DNA of 64,000 bases from Aquarana catesbeiana. Lineage: Eukaryota; Chordata; Amphibia; Anura; Ranidae. The stretch's first letter is position 1; each line of letters begins with the position of its first letter. The stretch covers positions 220,536,757 through 220,600,756 of the forward strand of contig NC_133333.1 of NCBI RefSeq assembly GCF_042186555.1, read 5' to 3'. The notes under the pieces were generated by a model. It was not told where the DNA came from and did no database searches. It saw nothing but the letters and a program-made list of their open reading frames with translations. The translations under genes were made by a program, and so were the position numbers. This document shows positions 11,301 to 23,070 of this stretch, piece by piece.

Positions 11301-14300
11301 TGGGGAATTGCTGCAGGAGACCTGAGGATTGGGGAATTCCTGCAGATTGCAGAATTACTGCAGGAGACCAGAGGATTGGGGAATTGCTGCAGGAGACCTG
11401 AGGATTGGGGAATTACTGCAGGAGACCTGAGGATTGGGGAATTACTGCAGGGGACCTGAGGATTGGGGAATTCCTGCAGGAGACCTGAGGATTGTGGAAT
11501 TCCTGCGAATTGGGGAATTACTGCAGGAGACCTGAGGATTGGGGAATTGCTGCAGAAGACCTGAGGATTGGGGAATTGCTGCAGGAGACCTGAGGATTGG
11601 GGAATTGCTGCAGGAGACCTGAGGATTGGGGAATTACTGCAGGGGACCTGAGGATTGGGGAATTACTGCAGAAGACCTGAGGATTGGGGAATTCCTGCAG
11701 GAGACCTGAGGATTGTGGAATTCCTGCGAATTGGGGAATTACTGCAGGAGACCTGAGGTTTGGGGAATTGCTGCAGGAGACCTGAGGATTGGGGAATTCC
11801 TGCAGGAGACCTGAGGATTGGGGAATTCCTGCGAATTGGGGAATTACTGCAGGAGACCTGAGGATTGGGGAATTGCTGCAGGAGACCTGAGGATTGGGGA
11901 ATTCCTGCAGGAGACCTGAGGATTGTGGAATTCCTGTGAATTGGGGAATTACTGCAGGAGACCTGAGGATTGGGGAATTGCTGCAGGAGACCTGAGGATT
12001 GGGGAATTTCTGCAGGAGAACTGAGGTTAGGAGAATTCCTGCAGGAGACCTGAGGATTGGGAAATTACTGCAGAAGACCTGAGGATTGGGGAATTCCTGC
12101 GGATAGGGGAATTACTGCAGGAGACCTGAGGATTGGGGAGATGCTGCAGGAGACCTGAGGATTGGGGAATTCCTGCAGGAGACCTGAGGATTGGGGAATT
12201 CCTGCAGGAGACCTGAGGATTGGAGAATTACTGCAGTAGACCTGTGGATGGCAATGGGGGAATGACAGCAGGAGACCTAAAGGATTGGGGAATTACTGCA
12301 GGAGACCTGAGGATTGGGGAATTGCTGCAGGAGACCTGAGGATTGGGGAATTTCTGCAGGAGACCTGAGGATTGCAGGATTACCTGCAGGAGACCTGAGG
12401 ATTGGGGAATTCCTGCGGATAGGGGAATTACTACAGGAGACCTGAGGATTGGGGAATTGCTGCAGGAGACCTGAGGATTGGGGAATTCCTGCAGATTGCA
12501 GAATTACTGCAGGAGACCAGAGGATTGGGGAATTGCTGCAGAAGACCTGAGGATTGGGGAATTCCTGCGGATAGGGAAATTACTGCAGGAGACCTGAGGA
12601 TTGGGGAATTCCTGCAGGAGACCTGAGGATTGGGGAATTCCTGCGGATTGCGGAATTACTGCAGAAGACCAGAGGATTGGGGAATTGCTGCAGGAGACCT
12701 GAGGATTGGGGAATTGCTGCAGGAGACCTGAGGATTGGGGAATTGCTGCAGGAGACCTGAGGATTGGGGAATTACTGCAGGAGACCTGAGGATTGGGGAA
12801 TTCCTGCGAATTGGGGAATTACTGCAGGAGACCTGAGGATTGGGGAATTGCTGCAGAAGACCTGAGGATTGGGGAATTGCTGCAGGAGACCTGAGGATTG
12901 GGGAATTCCTGCAGGAGACCTGAGGATTGGGGAATTCCTGCGAATTGGAATTTCTGCAGGAGACCTGTGGTTAGGAGAATTCCTGCAGGAGACCTGAGGA
13001 TTGGGAAATTACTGCAGAAAACCTGAGGATTAGGGAATTCCTGCAGGAGACCTGAGGATTGCGGAATTCCTGCGGATAGGGGAATTACTGCAGGAGACCT
13101 GAGGATTGGGGAATTGCTGCAGGAGACCTGAGGATTGTGGAATTCCTGTGAATTGGGGAATTTCTGCAGGAGACCTGAAGATTGGGGAATTGCTGCAGGA
13201 GACCTGAGGATTGGGGAATTGCTGCAGGAGACCTGAGGATTGGGGAATTCCTGCAGGAGACCTGAGGATTGGGGAATTCCTGCGAATTGGGGAATTACTG
13301 CAGGAGACCTGAGGATTGGGGAATTACTGCAGGAGACCTGAGGATTGCGGAATTACCTGCAGGAGACCTGAGGATTGGGGAATTCCTGCGGATAGGGGAA
13401 TTACTGCAGGAGACCTGAGGATTGGGGAATTGCTGCAGGAGACCTGAGGATTGGGGAATTCCTGCAGATTGCGGAATTACTGCAGGAGACCAGAGGATTG
13501 GGGAATTGCTACAGGAGACCTGAGGATTGGGGAATTACTGCAGGAGACCTGAGGATTGGGGAATTACTGCAGGGGACCTGAGGATTGGGGAATTCCTGCA
13601 GGAGACCTGAGGATTGTGGAATTCCTGCGAATTGGGGAATTACTGCAGGAGACCTGAAGATTGGGGAATTGCTGCAGAAGACCTGAGGATTGGGGAATTG
13701 CTGCAGGAAACCTGAGGATTGGGGAATTGCTGCAGGAGACCTGAGGATTGGGGAATTACTGCAGAAGACCTGAGAATTGGGGAATTCCTGCAGGAGACCT
13801 GAGGATTGTGGAATTCCTGCGAATTGGGGAATTACTGCAGGAGACCTGAGGTTTGGGGAATTGCTGCAGGAGACCTGAGGATTGGGGAATTCCTGCAGGA
13901 GACCTGAGGATTGTGGAATTCCTGCGAATTGGGGAATTACTGCAGGAGACCTGAGGATTGGGGAATTGCTGCAGAAGACCTGAGGATTGGGGAATTACTG
14001 CAGGGGACACTGAGGATTGGAGAATTACTGCAGGAGACCTGAGGATTGGTGAATTACTGCAGGGGACCTGAGGATTGGGGAATTCCTGCAGGAGACTTGA
14101 GGATTGTGGAATTCCTGCGAATTGGGGAATTACTGCAGGAGACCTGAGGATTGGGGAATTGCTGCAGGAACCTGAGGACTGGGGAATTCCTGCAGGAGAC
14201 CTGAAGATTGTGTAATTCCTGCAAATTTGGGAATTACTGCAGGAGACCTGAGGATTGTGGAATTGCTGCAGGAGACCTGAGTATTGTGGAATTCCTGCTA

Positions 14301-14815
14301 ATTGGGAAATTACTGCAGGAGACCTGAGGATTGGGGAATTCCTGCAGGAGACCTGAGGATTGTGGAATTCCTGTGAATTGGGGAATGGCTGCAGGAGACC
14401 TGAGGATTGGGGAATTACTGCAGGAGACCTGAGGATTGGGGAATTGCTGCAGGGGACACTGAGGATTGGGGAATTGCTGCAAGAGACCTGAGGATTGGGG
14501 AATTACTGCAGGGGACCTGAGAATTTTGGAATTACTGCAGGAGACCTGAGGATTGGGGAATTACTGCAGAAGACCTGAAGATTGGGGAATTACTGCAGGT
14601 GACCCAAGGATTGGGGAATTACCACAGGAAACCTGAGGATTGGGGAATGACTGCAGGAGACCTGTGAATGTCAATGGGGGGATGACTGCAGGAGACAAGG
14701 GGATAGGAGAATTACTGCATGTGACCTGAGGATGGGGATAGGAGAATTGTTGCAGAATACCTGCAGATGGGAATGACAGATCTACTGCAGGTGATCTGTG
14801 GATGTTGATGGGGGA
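8320..14815. repeat. 6.5 kb minisatellite, 29 bp unit
   Basis: More than two hundred copies of a unit reading GGGGAATTNCTGCAG then GAGACCTGAGGATT. The variable N and an alternative short unit (CCTGCGAATT or CCTGCGGATA) give several variants. Nearly every unit carries a PstI site, and many an EcoRI site. Ends are degenerate (8320-8450 and 14,600-14,815). The unit length is not a multiple of three, so open frames across it are short and spurious. Purine-rich on the plus strand. Confidence 0.95.
8661..11085. repeat. Higher-order duplication in the 29 bp array
   Basis: Marker variants repeat with a fixed offset of 1,211 bp: TGTGGGTGGC at 8661 and 9872, TGTGGATGGC at 9005 and 10,216, GCGGATTGCGG at 9281 and 10,492. 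Later markers (ATTGTGGAATTCCTGTGAAT at 9801 and 11,041) are 1,240 bp apart, one extra 29 bp unit. So a 1.2 kb block of units was duplicated in tandem, and one copy then gained a unit. Confidence 0.85.
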
Positions 14816-15889
14816 GAGGGGTCAGATCTCTATTGTGAGTAGTTTGAACCATTATAAAGCTGTGTTGTGATTGGATTAAATACTACATGGCTCTGAGGGG
14901 AGCAAGCCATATACACATTCTGATACATCTTATTCCTGGGAAGACTTTATGAATTTCCTCTAATTAGATGAATTTATAATTATGTATGCTTTATGTATTC
15001 ATCTATGTTCCTTCTCCAACATACAATCATGTATCAATCAGTGGGTGACAATTAGTAATCAGTGTTACCTCTGGGGTCCTGTCAGGGAGGATGTGTATTC
15101 ATTCATTATGTGGTTTTATAGAATACAAGGAGATCTATTATTACACTGGTAAAAGGTGAATCTGTGGAATGTAATAGATTTATGTTACGTTGTATTCGTT
15201 GTCCTTATTAACCACTGAGCCACCAAATCGTTCTGTTAGAGAGTTGTGGTTTTCCTGTGGTGCCCTTTGGGTTGGCCTTGTTTGTGTGTGGTAATGGTGA
15301 GTGCTGTCGTGGAGTGAACATTTGGGGGGTTCAGGCTGCGTAGTCAGAGGTGAGGGCACCAGGCATAGATGAGAAGGGGGGAGTATGCCACCTAGCGTCC
15401 AGATTCACTTATTACACACAGCACAGTGCGGCTCGAGTGCTAGATAATTAAATATTTCACCTATTATAGACTTTGTCATTTAAAATTTAGGTTTGTCTTT
15501 AGTCATTTTTAGGCTACACATAGGAAATCAAACCAAGAACTACATACATAAATATTTTAAAGGCCTAATAAATGAAAATAGAAATAAAATATCTACCTGG
15601 TGGCTTGTCGCAGCTATCTGAGAATGACCAATGGATATGAGACAATCTGATATGAGGTCAGGGTGCTGCCTTGTGCGCACGGTCACTGTTCACACTGCCG
15701 CCTCCAGCAGCTGCGATTCATTAAGCTGCACTGGAACTCTTTTATGGTCGGAATCTAAAAAGGGAATTGCAGAGCTTTGTTCATTTTACAATCTGATACA
15801 AGGAAACCTTTTCCTACATCTAAAATTGTTGACATGTCATTTTTATGATTGGATCATTTATGAGTCCAGCACACATTGAGCTGTCTGTA
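14816..15889. other. Unique AT-rich sequence
   Basis: No gene, RNA or repeat family recognised. The A/T-rich segment at 15,420-15,600 lacks coding potential. Confidence 0.45.
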
Positions 15890-16445
15890 TTGATCATCCT
15901 GAATTTGTACAGTTTGTAAGACGTGTGATTCCCAGAGAAATGTTTGTTCTACGACTATGTGTGAGATCCGTCTCCTCACTAATGACACCTGACCCTCCAT
16001 CTGTAGACCCCAAAATAATTGTCATTTTCCCACCGATTCCTGCCAATCGGGAGTGAAACCATCTCGATTATCTCTAAAGAACTCTTGTTTTCCCCAGTAT
16101 TTTTCTCTGTGTTCTGCTAATGAGACTGGGAAGCAATTAGTGTACAATGAATGTAAATGAGGCTCTTTGCCTGCATGCTGATAGCAAGGCCCAGTGTCAA
16201 ACCACTCCAATCCACAGCAAAGAAAATAAGAAAACTCCCTTTCTTGTGCCTGTTAATCCCGCTGCCGCCACTCCAGGAGACAGAGCAAGATGGAGGCAAA
16301 AGCACCACAGCCACGCAAATCCGGGACAAAACGGAATTTCATCTTTAAAAAATGAATACCAACAGCTAATTTCTCTCACATCCCAGCTGTCCGGTCTGCC
16401 TGTGCGTCACTCTGCGCCTGGCTGGCATTCACATTGAATTGTTCG
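15890..16445. promoter_or_regulatory. Candidate conserved non-coding element
   Basis: Non-repetitive block with CAAT/ATTA-type motifs (GCAATTAGTG, GAATGTAAATGAG, ACAGCTAATTTC, ATCAAATGATTGTC) in mixed GC context, the texture of vertebrate developmental enhancers. No coding frame spans it well. Support is compositional only. Confidence 0.25.
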
Positions 16446-17261
16446 AAAATCAAATGATTGTCATCTGGGCTTCTGTCTGCTCAGCGGTGTGCACATCTCA
16501 GGCACTGTCGCTGCCGTGTGCCGTGTGCACATCCCAGGGTCTAGGATTTCTCCAGGGCTGGGCCTAGGGGAAGACAGAAAAGATGGCTGCCTCGGGCACT
16601 TCAGCATGAGGAGGGAGGGAGGGAGGGAGGGGGGCACGAAAAGTAATTTACAGCTCGGGGTGGAATGGGGAGCACATTGGCATTTTGACCTTAAGTGCTA
16701 AAAGACTTTGTGCAAGCACTGGATGTCACCTCTGGCTGAGTTGTTGCAGCTGAACTACAAGTCCCAGCATGCCCTGCAAACCCTTATGTCCTCACTCTCC
16801 TGAAATGTGTATGAAATTCCATGACTTAATTTAATGAAATCTTTGGCAGTATATGTCTCAGGCGGAGCAATTTATTTAATTTGTCAGGAGAAAGGGCTTC
16901 TGTTATACACAGTGTGTGCTGCTCAGTGTCAGATCCCAGGACAGCAGAAACAGTTCCTTCAGCTGGATGGTAAGAAGGGTATGGCTGAAAAACAGAGGAG
17001 CTAAGGAAAAAAATAACTAAAAACTAAGTAGTAGTAGTAGATGCCAGAAGTCATAAAATGACTTATACAGCATATGCTTTCAACATCAGGCAGCATGTAT
17101 TCATAAAAACATAGAGAAGAGAGAAACAAGTGTGTCTAAGGCACAGTATATAAGAGGTGCACCAAAATGCAAATTCAGGATGCACTTGACCGAAAACTAA
17201 AACCGAAATGGACGGTTTTTAAGAAATGCATATATAATTGTAATTGGAAGAAAGTTCACCT
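16446..17261. other. Unique sequence with a GGGA repeat
   Basis: Includes a short (GGGA)n run near 16,609-16,632 and a GTA triplet run near 17,027. The phrase ACTACAAGTCCCAGCATGCC at 16,754 is a common vertebrate repeat-like motif. No gene recognised. Confidence 0.4.
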
Positions 17262-17526
17262 CTCCCCCCCTAGCTCTCAGCAATCATCTGGGACACGTCA
17301 CAGTGCGCAGCGTGGCTCGCACATGCGCAGTGCGTTCTCTGGCTGTGAAGCCACAGCCGGGCGCCAACAGTGACAATGGCGGCGCCGCAGAGAGCAGGGG
17401 GAGAGGAGCGGGGCATCGTACGCCCGCATCGCTGGACCGCGGGACAGGTGAGTGTCCGATTAATAAAAGTCAGCAGCTACACTTTTTGTAGCTGCTGACT
17501 TTTATATGGGTGGAACTCCGCTTTAA
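17262..17526 (+). mobile_element. TTAA MITE (AGTCAGCAGCTAC family), copy A, 5' truncated
   Basis: Ends with GTGGAACTCCGCTTTAA, the family's right terminus. It carries the family's hairpin AAAAGTCAGCAGCTAC / GTAGCTGCTGACTTTT at 17,466-17,505 and a splice-donor-like GGGACAGGTGAGTGTCC just before it (GT at 17,448). The left terminus TTAAAGCGGAG is not found, so the copy is truncated. Confidence 0.7.
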
Positions 17527-17529
17527 ATT

Positions 17530-17671
17530 CTTTGTATATCTTCATACTGGTCTGTTGCGCTTCCATTGCGATGTAACACACCTCCCCATTGAAATGCAGC
17601 AAAAATGCATCAAAAATGTTGCATTTTTGATGCAGTTTTTGAGTCACATGACCTATGAAAATCCATTATTG
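17530..17671. other. Spacer between two MITE copies
   Basis: Short unique sequence with ATGCAGCAAAAATGCATC-type self-similar phrases and no recognised feature. Confidence 0.4.
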
Positions 17672-17878
17672 GTACCTAGTTGATCCAAGTGGAGGTCCCC
17701 GCTCCCACCCCCACTTGGATCACCTAGGCCAGGCATGTCCAAAGTCCGGCCCGCGGGCCAATCGCGGCCCGCGGTCCGGTTTCGGACGGCCCGCCTGGTA
17801 ATTTTGACATATATATCTTTTGTGGCCCCCAACGAATCCCCGAGCGCCGGGGGCCATAAAAGATAGATATGCTGGCTG

Positions 17879-18102
17879 CCTTGGAGGGGGCGGGACAAGC
17901 GCCGTACAGGATACAGGAGAATTTCCTGTTTACACGGCGTCCTGTGTAAAAGGAAGTCCCGTCTCCTGCGCTGCCATTGGACAATTGTTTTGTCCATCAT
18001 AGGAGGCGGGACTTTCAATTAAAGAGGCCGCCGTGTAAACAGGAATTTCTCCTGTATATCTGTTGGCGCTCGTCCCGCCCCCTCCCTGTCTCCTCCAAGG
18101 CT
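17879..18102. repeat. Long imperfect inverted repeat inside the hAT element
   Basis: CCTTGGAGG with GGGGCGGGACAAGCGCC near 17,879-17,905 pairs with GGCGCTCGTCCCGCCCC and CCTCCAAGG near 18,065-18,102. An inner pair GTTTACACGGCG / CGCCGTGTAAAC adds to the stem. The transcript would fold into a long hairpin. Confidence 0.75.
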
Positions 18103-18141
18103 GCAGATGGACATGAATCAGGCTGCACTGACAGCAATGGT

Positions 18142-19245
18142 GAGTCTGCATTCATGTCAATGTGGTGGGGGCTGCCGTATTTATGTCAATGTGGTGGGGG
18201 CTGCATTCATGTCAATGTGGTGGGGGCTGCATTCATGTCAATGTGGGGGCTGCATTCATGTGAATGTGGTGGGGGCTGCATTCATGTCAATGTGGGGGCT
18301 GCATTCATGTCAATGTGGGGGCTGCATTCATGTCAATGTGGGGGCTGCATTCATGTGAATGTGGTGGGGGCTGCATTCATGTGAATGTGGTGGGGGCTGC
18401 ATTCATGTCAATGTGGGGGCTGCATTCATGTCAATGTGGGGGCTGCATTCATGTCAATGTGGGGGCTGCATTCATGTGAATGTGGTGGGGGCTGCATTCA
18501 TGTCAATACGGTGGGGGCTGCATTCATGTCAATACGGTGGGGGCTGCATTCATGTGAATGTGGTGGGGGCTGCATTCATGTCAATACGGTGGGGGCTGCA
18601 TTCATGTCAATACGGTGGGGGCTGCATTCATGTCAATACGGTGGGGGCTGCATTCATGTGAATGTGGTGGGGGCTGCATTCATGTCAATACGGTGGGGGC
18701 TGCATTCATGTCAATACGGTGGGGGCTGCATTCATGTCAATACGGTGGGGGCTGCATTCATGTCAATACGGTGGGGGCTGCATTCATGTGAATGTGGTGG
18801 GGGCTGCATTCATGTCAATACGGTGGGGGCTGCATTCATGTCAATACGGTGGGGGCTGCATTCATGTCAATACGGTGGGGGCTGCACTCATGTCAATACG
18901 GTGGGGGCTGCATTCATGTCAATACGGTGGGGGCTGCATTCATGTCAATACGGTGGGGGCTGCATTCATGTGAATGTGGTGGGGGCTGCATTCATGTGAA
19001 TGTGGTGGGGGCTGCATTCATGTCAATACGGTGGGGGCTGCATTCATGTCAATACGGTGGGGGCTGCATTCATGTTAATGTGGTGGGGGCTGCATTCATG
19101 TTAATGTGGTGGGGGCTGCATTCATGTTAATGTGGTGGGGGCTGCATTCATGTCAATACGGTGGGGGCTGCATTCATGTCAATACGGTGGGGGCTGCATT
19201 CATGTCAATACAGTGGGGGCCACATTCATGGCAATGGAGTGGGGG
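18142..19245. repeat. 26/23 bp tandem array inside the hAT element
   Basis: About forty units of GGGGGCTGCATTCATGTCAA followed by TACGGT, TGTGGT or TGTG. The 23 bp form dominates the left third and the 26 bp TACGGT form the rest, so array expansion was local and stepwise. The 200-codon open frame arises because the units have no stops in any forward frame. Confidence 0.95.
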
Positions 19246-19926
19246 CCGCAGATGGGCACTGATTAGGCTGCATTGATGGGCACTGACCCTTATTTTGCTT
19301 CACAGTTCTTTATTTAAAATTTAAGATTTTTTTTCCTGAAACTTCATTTTTAAAGTGAAGGTGCGTGTTATAAGCAGATTAAATCCGGTATATCCAAATA
19401 ACACGCCCAAGCTCATCTATTCACCACACACAGCACAAAGGCAAGAGAATTCTTGTTGGGCCGTGTATTAGTGCTCGGATGGACACACTTAGACCAAATT
19501 TTAATGGTTTAAGAATGTCAGGCAAAATGGTCGGCCCTCAAGCATGTTCTATTCATCAAATCTGGCCCTCTTGGAAAAAAGATTGGACACCCCTGACCTA
19601 GGCAATCCAAACGGAGGTTCGGTGCCCCCCCTCCCCTTCTCTTCACTTGCAGTTGTCTAGGACTCGTCACAGGTCCCAGAAGGGTGCGGGACGATTCAAA
19701 GTGCACAGTGGCTTTTGCATTCGCAGTAGGAAGGTGGCTGTGAAGCTGCAAGCTGTCACAGTCGGCTTCCCACACTAAAGATGCCGGTGTCGAGAACCCG
19801 GAGACTAGTGAAGAACTAGCCTGCTGGATCCCTGTACAGGTAAGTGTCCTTTTATTAAAAGTCAGCAGCAACATGATTTGTAGCTGCTGACATTTATTTA
19901 TTTATTTTCTAGAGTGAAGAACCTCT

Positions 19927-20344
19927 TTAAAGCGGAGTGCCACTCAAAAGTGGTGGAAGCTCCGCTTGTTTGCTTCCTCACCCCATCCGGTGCCACATTG
20001 GGTACCTTTTGGGGGGAGGGGGGAACGGGTACCTGTTTTGACAGGTCCCTGTCCCCACTTCTGGGAGACCTGGATACGGCGAGGTCCCCACCCCCCCTTC
20101 CCCCCAGAAGTTCCTTCCTCCACCGCAGGCCAGTTAGAAAACGCAAAGTAGGGAACCCGCTGTGAAGCTGAAAGGTGAATGGCGGCAGCAGCACCCGACG
20201 AGAGCCGATCAAAAAATCTGCTGGGGTGCCGACATTGTGGGATTCCTGGACAGGTAAGTATCCTAATTTTAAAAGTCAGCAGCTATGGTATTTGTAGCTG
20301 CTGACTTTTTAATTTTTGGAGGGAGGACCGTTGCTCCGCTTTAA
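19927..20344 (+). mobile_element. TTAA MITE copy C
   Basis: Complete copy from TTAAAGCGGAGTGCCAC to GCTCCGCTTTAA. Inside are the donor-like GGACAGGTAAGTATCC (GT at 20,254) and the hairpin AAAAGTCAGCAGCTA / TAGCTGCTGACTTTTT. It begins at the final TTAA of copy B, so B and C share one target motif. TTAA duplications suit the piggyBac or Kolobok superfamilies; no autonomous partner is in the window. Confidence 0.8.
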
Positions 20345-20539
20345 GTGGCTTTCACAGTGATCAGGAACCTTTCCTACTGGCTTCTGATCATTACTATGTG
20401 ATTGGAACCTGTCAGTGACAGTGCAGTCAGTGCTGAGGGCTCATGATTGAATGTGTCCTGTTAGAAAAGAGCATTGCATATATGTGACAGCACAAAATAA
20501 GGGCAGTTCCCTTGTACCACATACTGTATATGCTTACAG
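20345..20539. other. Unique spacer
   Basis: No recognised feature. Confidence 0.4.
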
Positions 20540-21240
20540 CTGGCAGGGAGGGATTAATGAAAGCTGCAGATTTAATATGATTGAAAACTACTTTTGAAAC
20601 TGCATTACAATGTTAGAGTCAATATGAAATTTTAGTGATTGGAATTACAGCATCTTTAAATTCTTGCAAAAACTTTTTCTGCAAGAAAAGAGAAGAAAAG
20701 AGAAGTTTTCTTACTTTTAAATATGCAGCATCTGTGAGCGGCATTCCAAAGCTGCAGAGTTTTTCTGTCATGATGATACGCACTGCGATTTGTTTTACTA
20801 CACGCTAAAAGTTCATTAATTGGGGGCTGTCATTTTTCTCACCCCCCTGTTAACCCCTTAATTCTTGTCAGGGTGAAAGGTAACATCATCAGCGTAATAA
20901 ATCCACAGCCCCACGTGGCGTTTTCCCCATTCACAAAGCAGCCATCTGTGCGGCAGCCATTTAGACTGTGAATTAATACTCAGGATCGGGGCATCTTAGA
21001 GCTAATGGGAAATTTACTCAAATTGGCAAATTATAAACACTTTAGAACAGTTGTGTGTTTTTTTCCTTTAGCTTTTAATATGCAGATTTATGCTAATTTT
21101 ACAGCTTTCAAATGTGTCTCGACGACCTTCGGAATCACATGTCTGTGCGCAGCACTTGCTGGAATTCTGTCTGATTTCCACTGGCCAGGGTTCCGTCTGT
21201 GGCGATTTGGAGTTGGTGGCTCGTTCGGGCTTTAGGCAGA
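20540..21240. promoter_or_regulatory. Candidate conserved non-coding element
   Basis: Repeat-free block with many homeodomain/octamer-like motifs: AATGTTAGAGTCAATATG, TTAGTGATTGGAATTAC, GTTAACCCCTTAATTC, CGTAATAAATCC, TTTATGCTAATTTTACAG. This is the strongest enhancer-like texture in the window. I infer regulatory potential only from composition and motif density. Confidence 0.3.
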
Positions 21241-21620
21241 CCTTTGATACATTGCCGTCTCTATTTCCTCACCAGAGGTTTACGGCAGAAACTGACATGT
21301 GTTTCTTTGTTTTCCTGAAAATCCGTCCTGCTCTGTGTAAAGCTCCAACTGATCCCACTATCCTGTCTGTCCTCATCTGTCTCCTCCAGTCTGAATAGCT
21401 GTCCTCCATAGTCAGCCCAAAATTCATCAACAGTGACCAAACTCAACACAAATTCTTGATATTAGACCAATTAGTGGGAGAAGGAAGAGAAATAGGTTGC
21501 AGATACAGCAAAGTGTAAAGGGCAGTAACATTTCAGCTTCAGTTGGAGCTTTTTGGAGATCACCATCTTGATCTCTAATTGGTTACATATCAGAACCAGA
21601 CTCACAAGTTCAGTTTTCAT

Positions 21621-22033
21621 ATATGTGGCCAAAAAGTTTGTGAACACCTGAACATCACATCTCTATGATCTTATTGGACATCCCATTCCAAAATTGTCCA
21701 ATGATATAGCCCTCCTTTGTGTTTATAACAACCTCCACTCTTCTAGAAAGGCTTTCCACAAGTATTTGGAGAGTGTGTGGGAATCATTGCCCATTTGTGA
21801 GGTCAGGTGCTGATGTTGGATGAGAAGACCTGGCTCACAATCAGCATTCCAATTCATCCCAGAAGGTTGAAGTGCATGAGGCCTTCCTAAAACTGTTACT
21901 ACAAGGTCGGAATAGCACAATTGTCTACACGCAGTACCTTTTTGTGTGCTGTATTAACAGTCACCTTCACTAGAAACACATGCACTCCATCATTTGAAAG
22001 GGGGGGTCCACATACTTATGGTCTTATGGTGTA
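21621..22033. mobile_element. Non-autonomous Tc1-like element (GGCCAAAAAGT family)
   Basis: Left end ATATGTGGCCAAAAAGTTTG and right end ATACTTATGGTCTTATGGTG form diverged inverted repeats next to TA. Interior phrases such as TCTAGAAAGGCTTTCCACAA and GAGGTCAGGTGCTGATGTTG match, from memory, the antisense of a common vertebrate Tc1-like transposase gene. No usable frame remains. Confidence 0.6.
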
Positions 22034-22400
22034 GCTTGGCATTGTCTTCTTTGTGTCATATGTAGTGCTACCCCCATAGGAGCTGCTAAAAAAGATGCCC
22101 AGGTTTCCTTTCCCCAACAGTTGCCCCTCAGTCAGGCACATGGCCACAGTCACTCAAACTCATTGAACAGTTCAGGTGTTCTCTTTTTTGGGTTTTTTTA
22201 TTTTTGGGTTACTTGGATGGCGGTAGGGAATTGAGTGGGATACTCCAATAACTATATACAAATGGGAGTTCACTTACATGTTCTATAGAGCTGAGCCTGT
22301 AGCAAACCTGAGGATTGTAATCTTCCTTTTGTGAACAGTCCAAGCAAAGTCCTTTCACTGGGAGTTAAATAGACTAAGCTCTTCTGGACACTGACAGTAT

Positions 22401-22664
22401 GGGGGTTATTTACTAAAGGAAAATCCACTTTGCACTGCAAGCGCACTTGAAAGTAAAGTTGCTGTAGGTCCGAGGGGGACATGCAAGGAAAATAAAAAAC
22501 AGCATTTTAGCTTGCACATGATTGGATGATAAAATCAGCAGAGCTTCCACTCATTTCAGATCTACCCCTTAGATTTAGAGTGACTGCACTTGAAAGTGCT
22601 CTTTTAGTGTACTTTCAAGTGCACTTGCAGTGCAAAGTGGATTTGCCTTTCGTAAATAACCCCC
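22401..22664. mobile_element. Palindromic MITE (GGGGGTTATTTAC family)
   Basis: Inverted ends GGGGGTTATTTAC (22,401) and GTAAATAACCCCC (to 22,664), continued inward by ATCCACTTTGCACTGCAAG and its complement. TAT adjoins both ends. I recognise this short element as abundant in ranid genomes. It sits inside the solo LTR and is therefore younger than it. Confidence 0.8.
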
Positions 22665-23070
22665 TATGTCCTCTATACACACATACAGCTGACTCTGACC
22701 CACAAGGGATGGCCTCGGCCCAAAGTTTCTAGGATCTCTCTCACCAGTCTGTACTCACAAATGTCCTTGGGAAGTTGGTTGCCTCCTTCCAACATCCATG
22801 TGACAACTTCACACTCCCTGTGATACCATACTAGAGCAGAATAGGCCCTTAGGTTGCCCACCTGAGGCCTTAGCACCCCGCAAGCACATGGCAAGATGAC
22901 CTAAGGGGGCAAGTAGCCCTCTTAGGCTGTGAACTCCTATGGAAAAAGACCTGGAAGCTCTGTGTCTCAGAGTACTAATACAGACTCCCAGGAGACATCT
23001 CAGGCACCCCCCATAGATTGGTCAGGGCTGTAAATATATTCTTGCTGCCATTTGCCTTGCTCCATACCTA

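Larger units (their letters stand above)
17730..19595. mobile_element. Non-autonomous hAT-type element with 8 bp TSD
   Basis: Bounded by CAGGCATGTCCAA at 17,730 and, inverted, TTGGACACCCCTG ending at 19,595. The identical octamer ACCTAGGC flanks both sides (17,722-17,729 and 19,596-19,603). Terminal CAGGNNTGTCCAA plus an 8 bp duplication is diagnostic of the hAT superfamily. The element is 1,866 bp and has no transposase-like frame. It holds a GC-rich end (GGCCCGCGGGCCAAT), a large inverted repeat and a tandem array, so it was mobilised by another element's enzyme. Confidence 0.9.
17672..19930 (+). mobile_element. TTAA MITE copy B, split by a hAT insertion
   Basis: The MITE is in two pieces, about 17,672-17,729 and 19,604-19,930, separated by the hAT-type element. 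The right piece has the donor-like GTACAGGTAAGTGTCC (GT at 19,840), the AAAAGTCAGCAGC hairpin and a terminal CTTTAA. Its last TTAA (19,927-19,930) is also the first TTAA of copy C. The left terminus is unclear. Confidence 0.65.

Noticed and set aside
8320..14815. Regularly spaced repeats resembling a CRISPR array
   Set aside because: Units are contiguous variants of one 29 bp sequence with no unique spacers, in a vertebrate context without cas genes.
18385..18999. 204-codon Gly/His/Cys-rich frame
   Set aside because: Produced by the 26 bp array; overlapping frames give the same peptide repeat.
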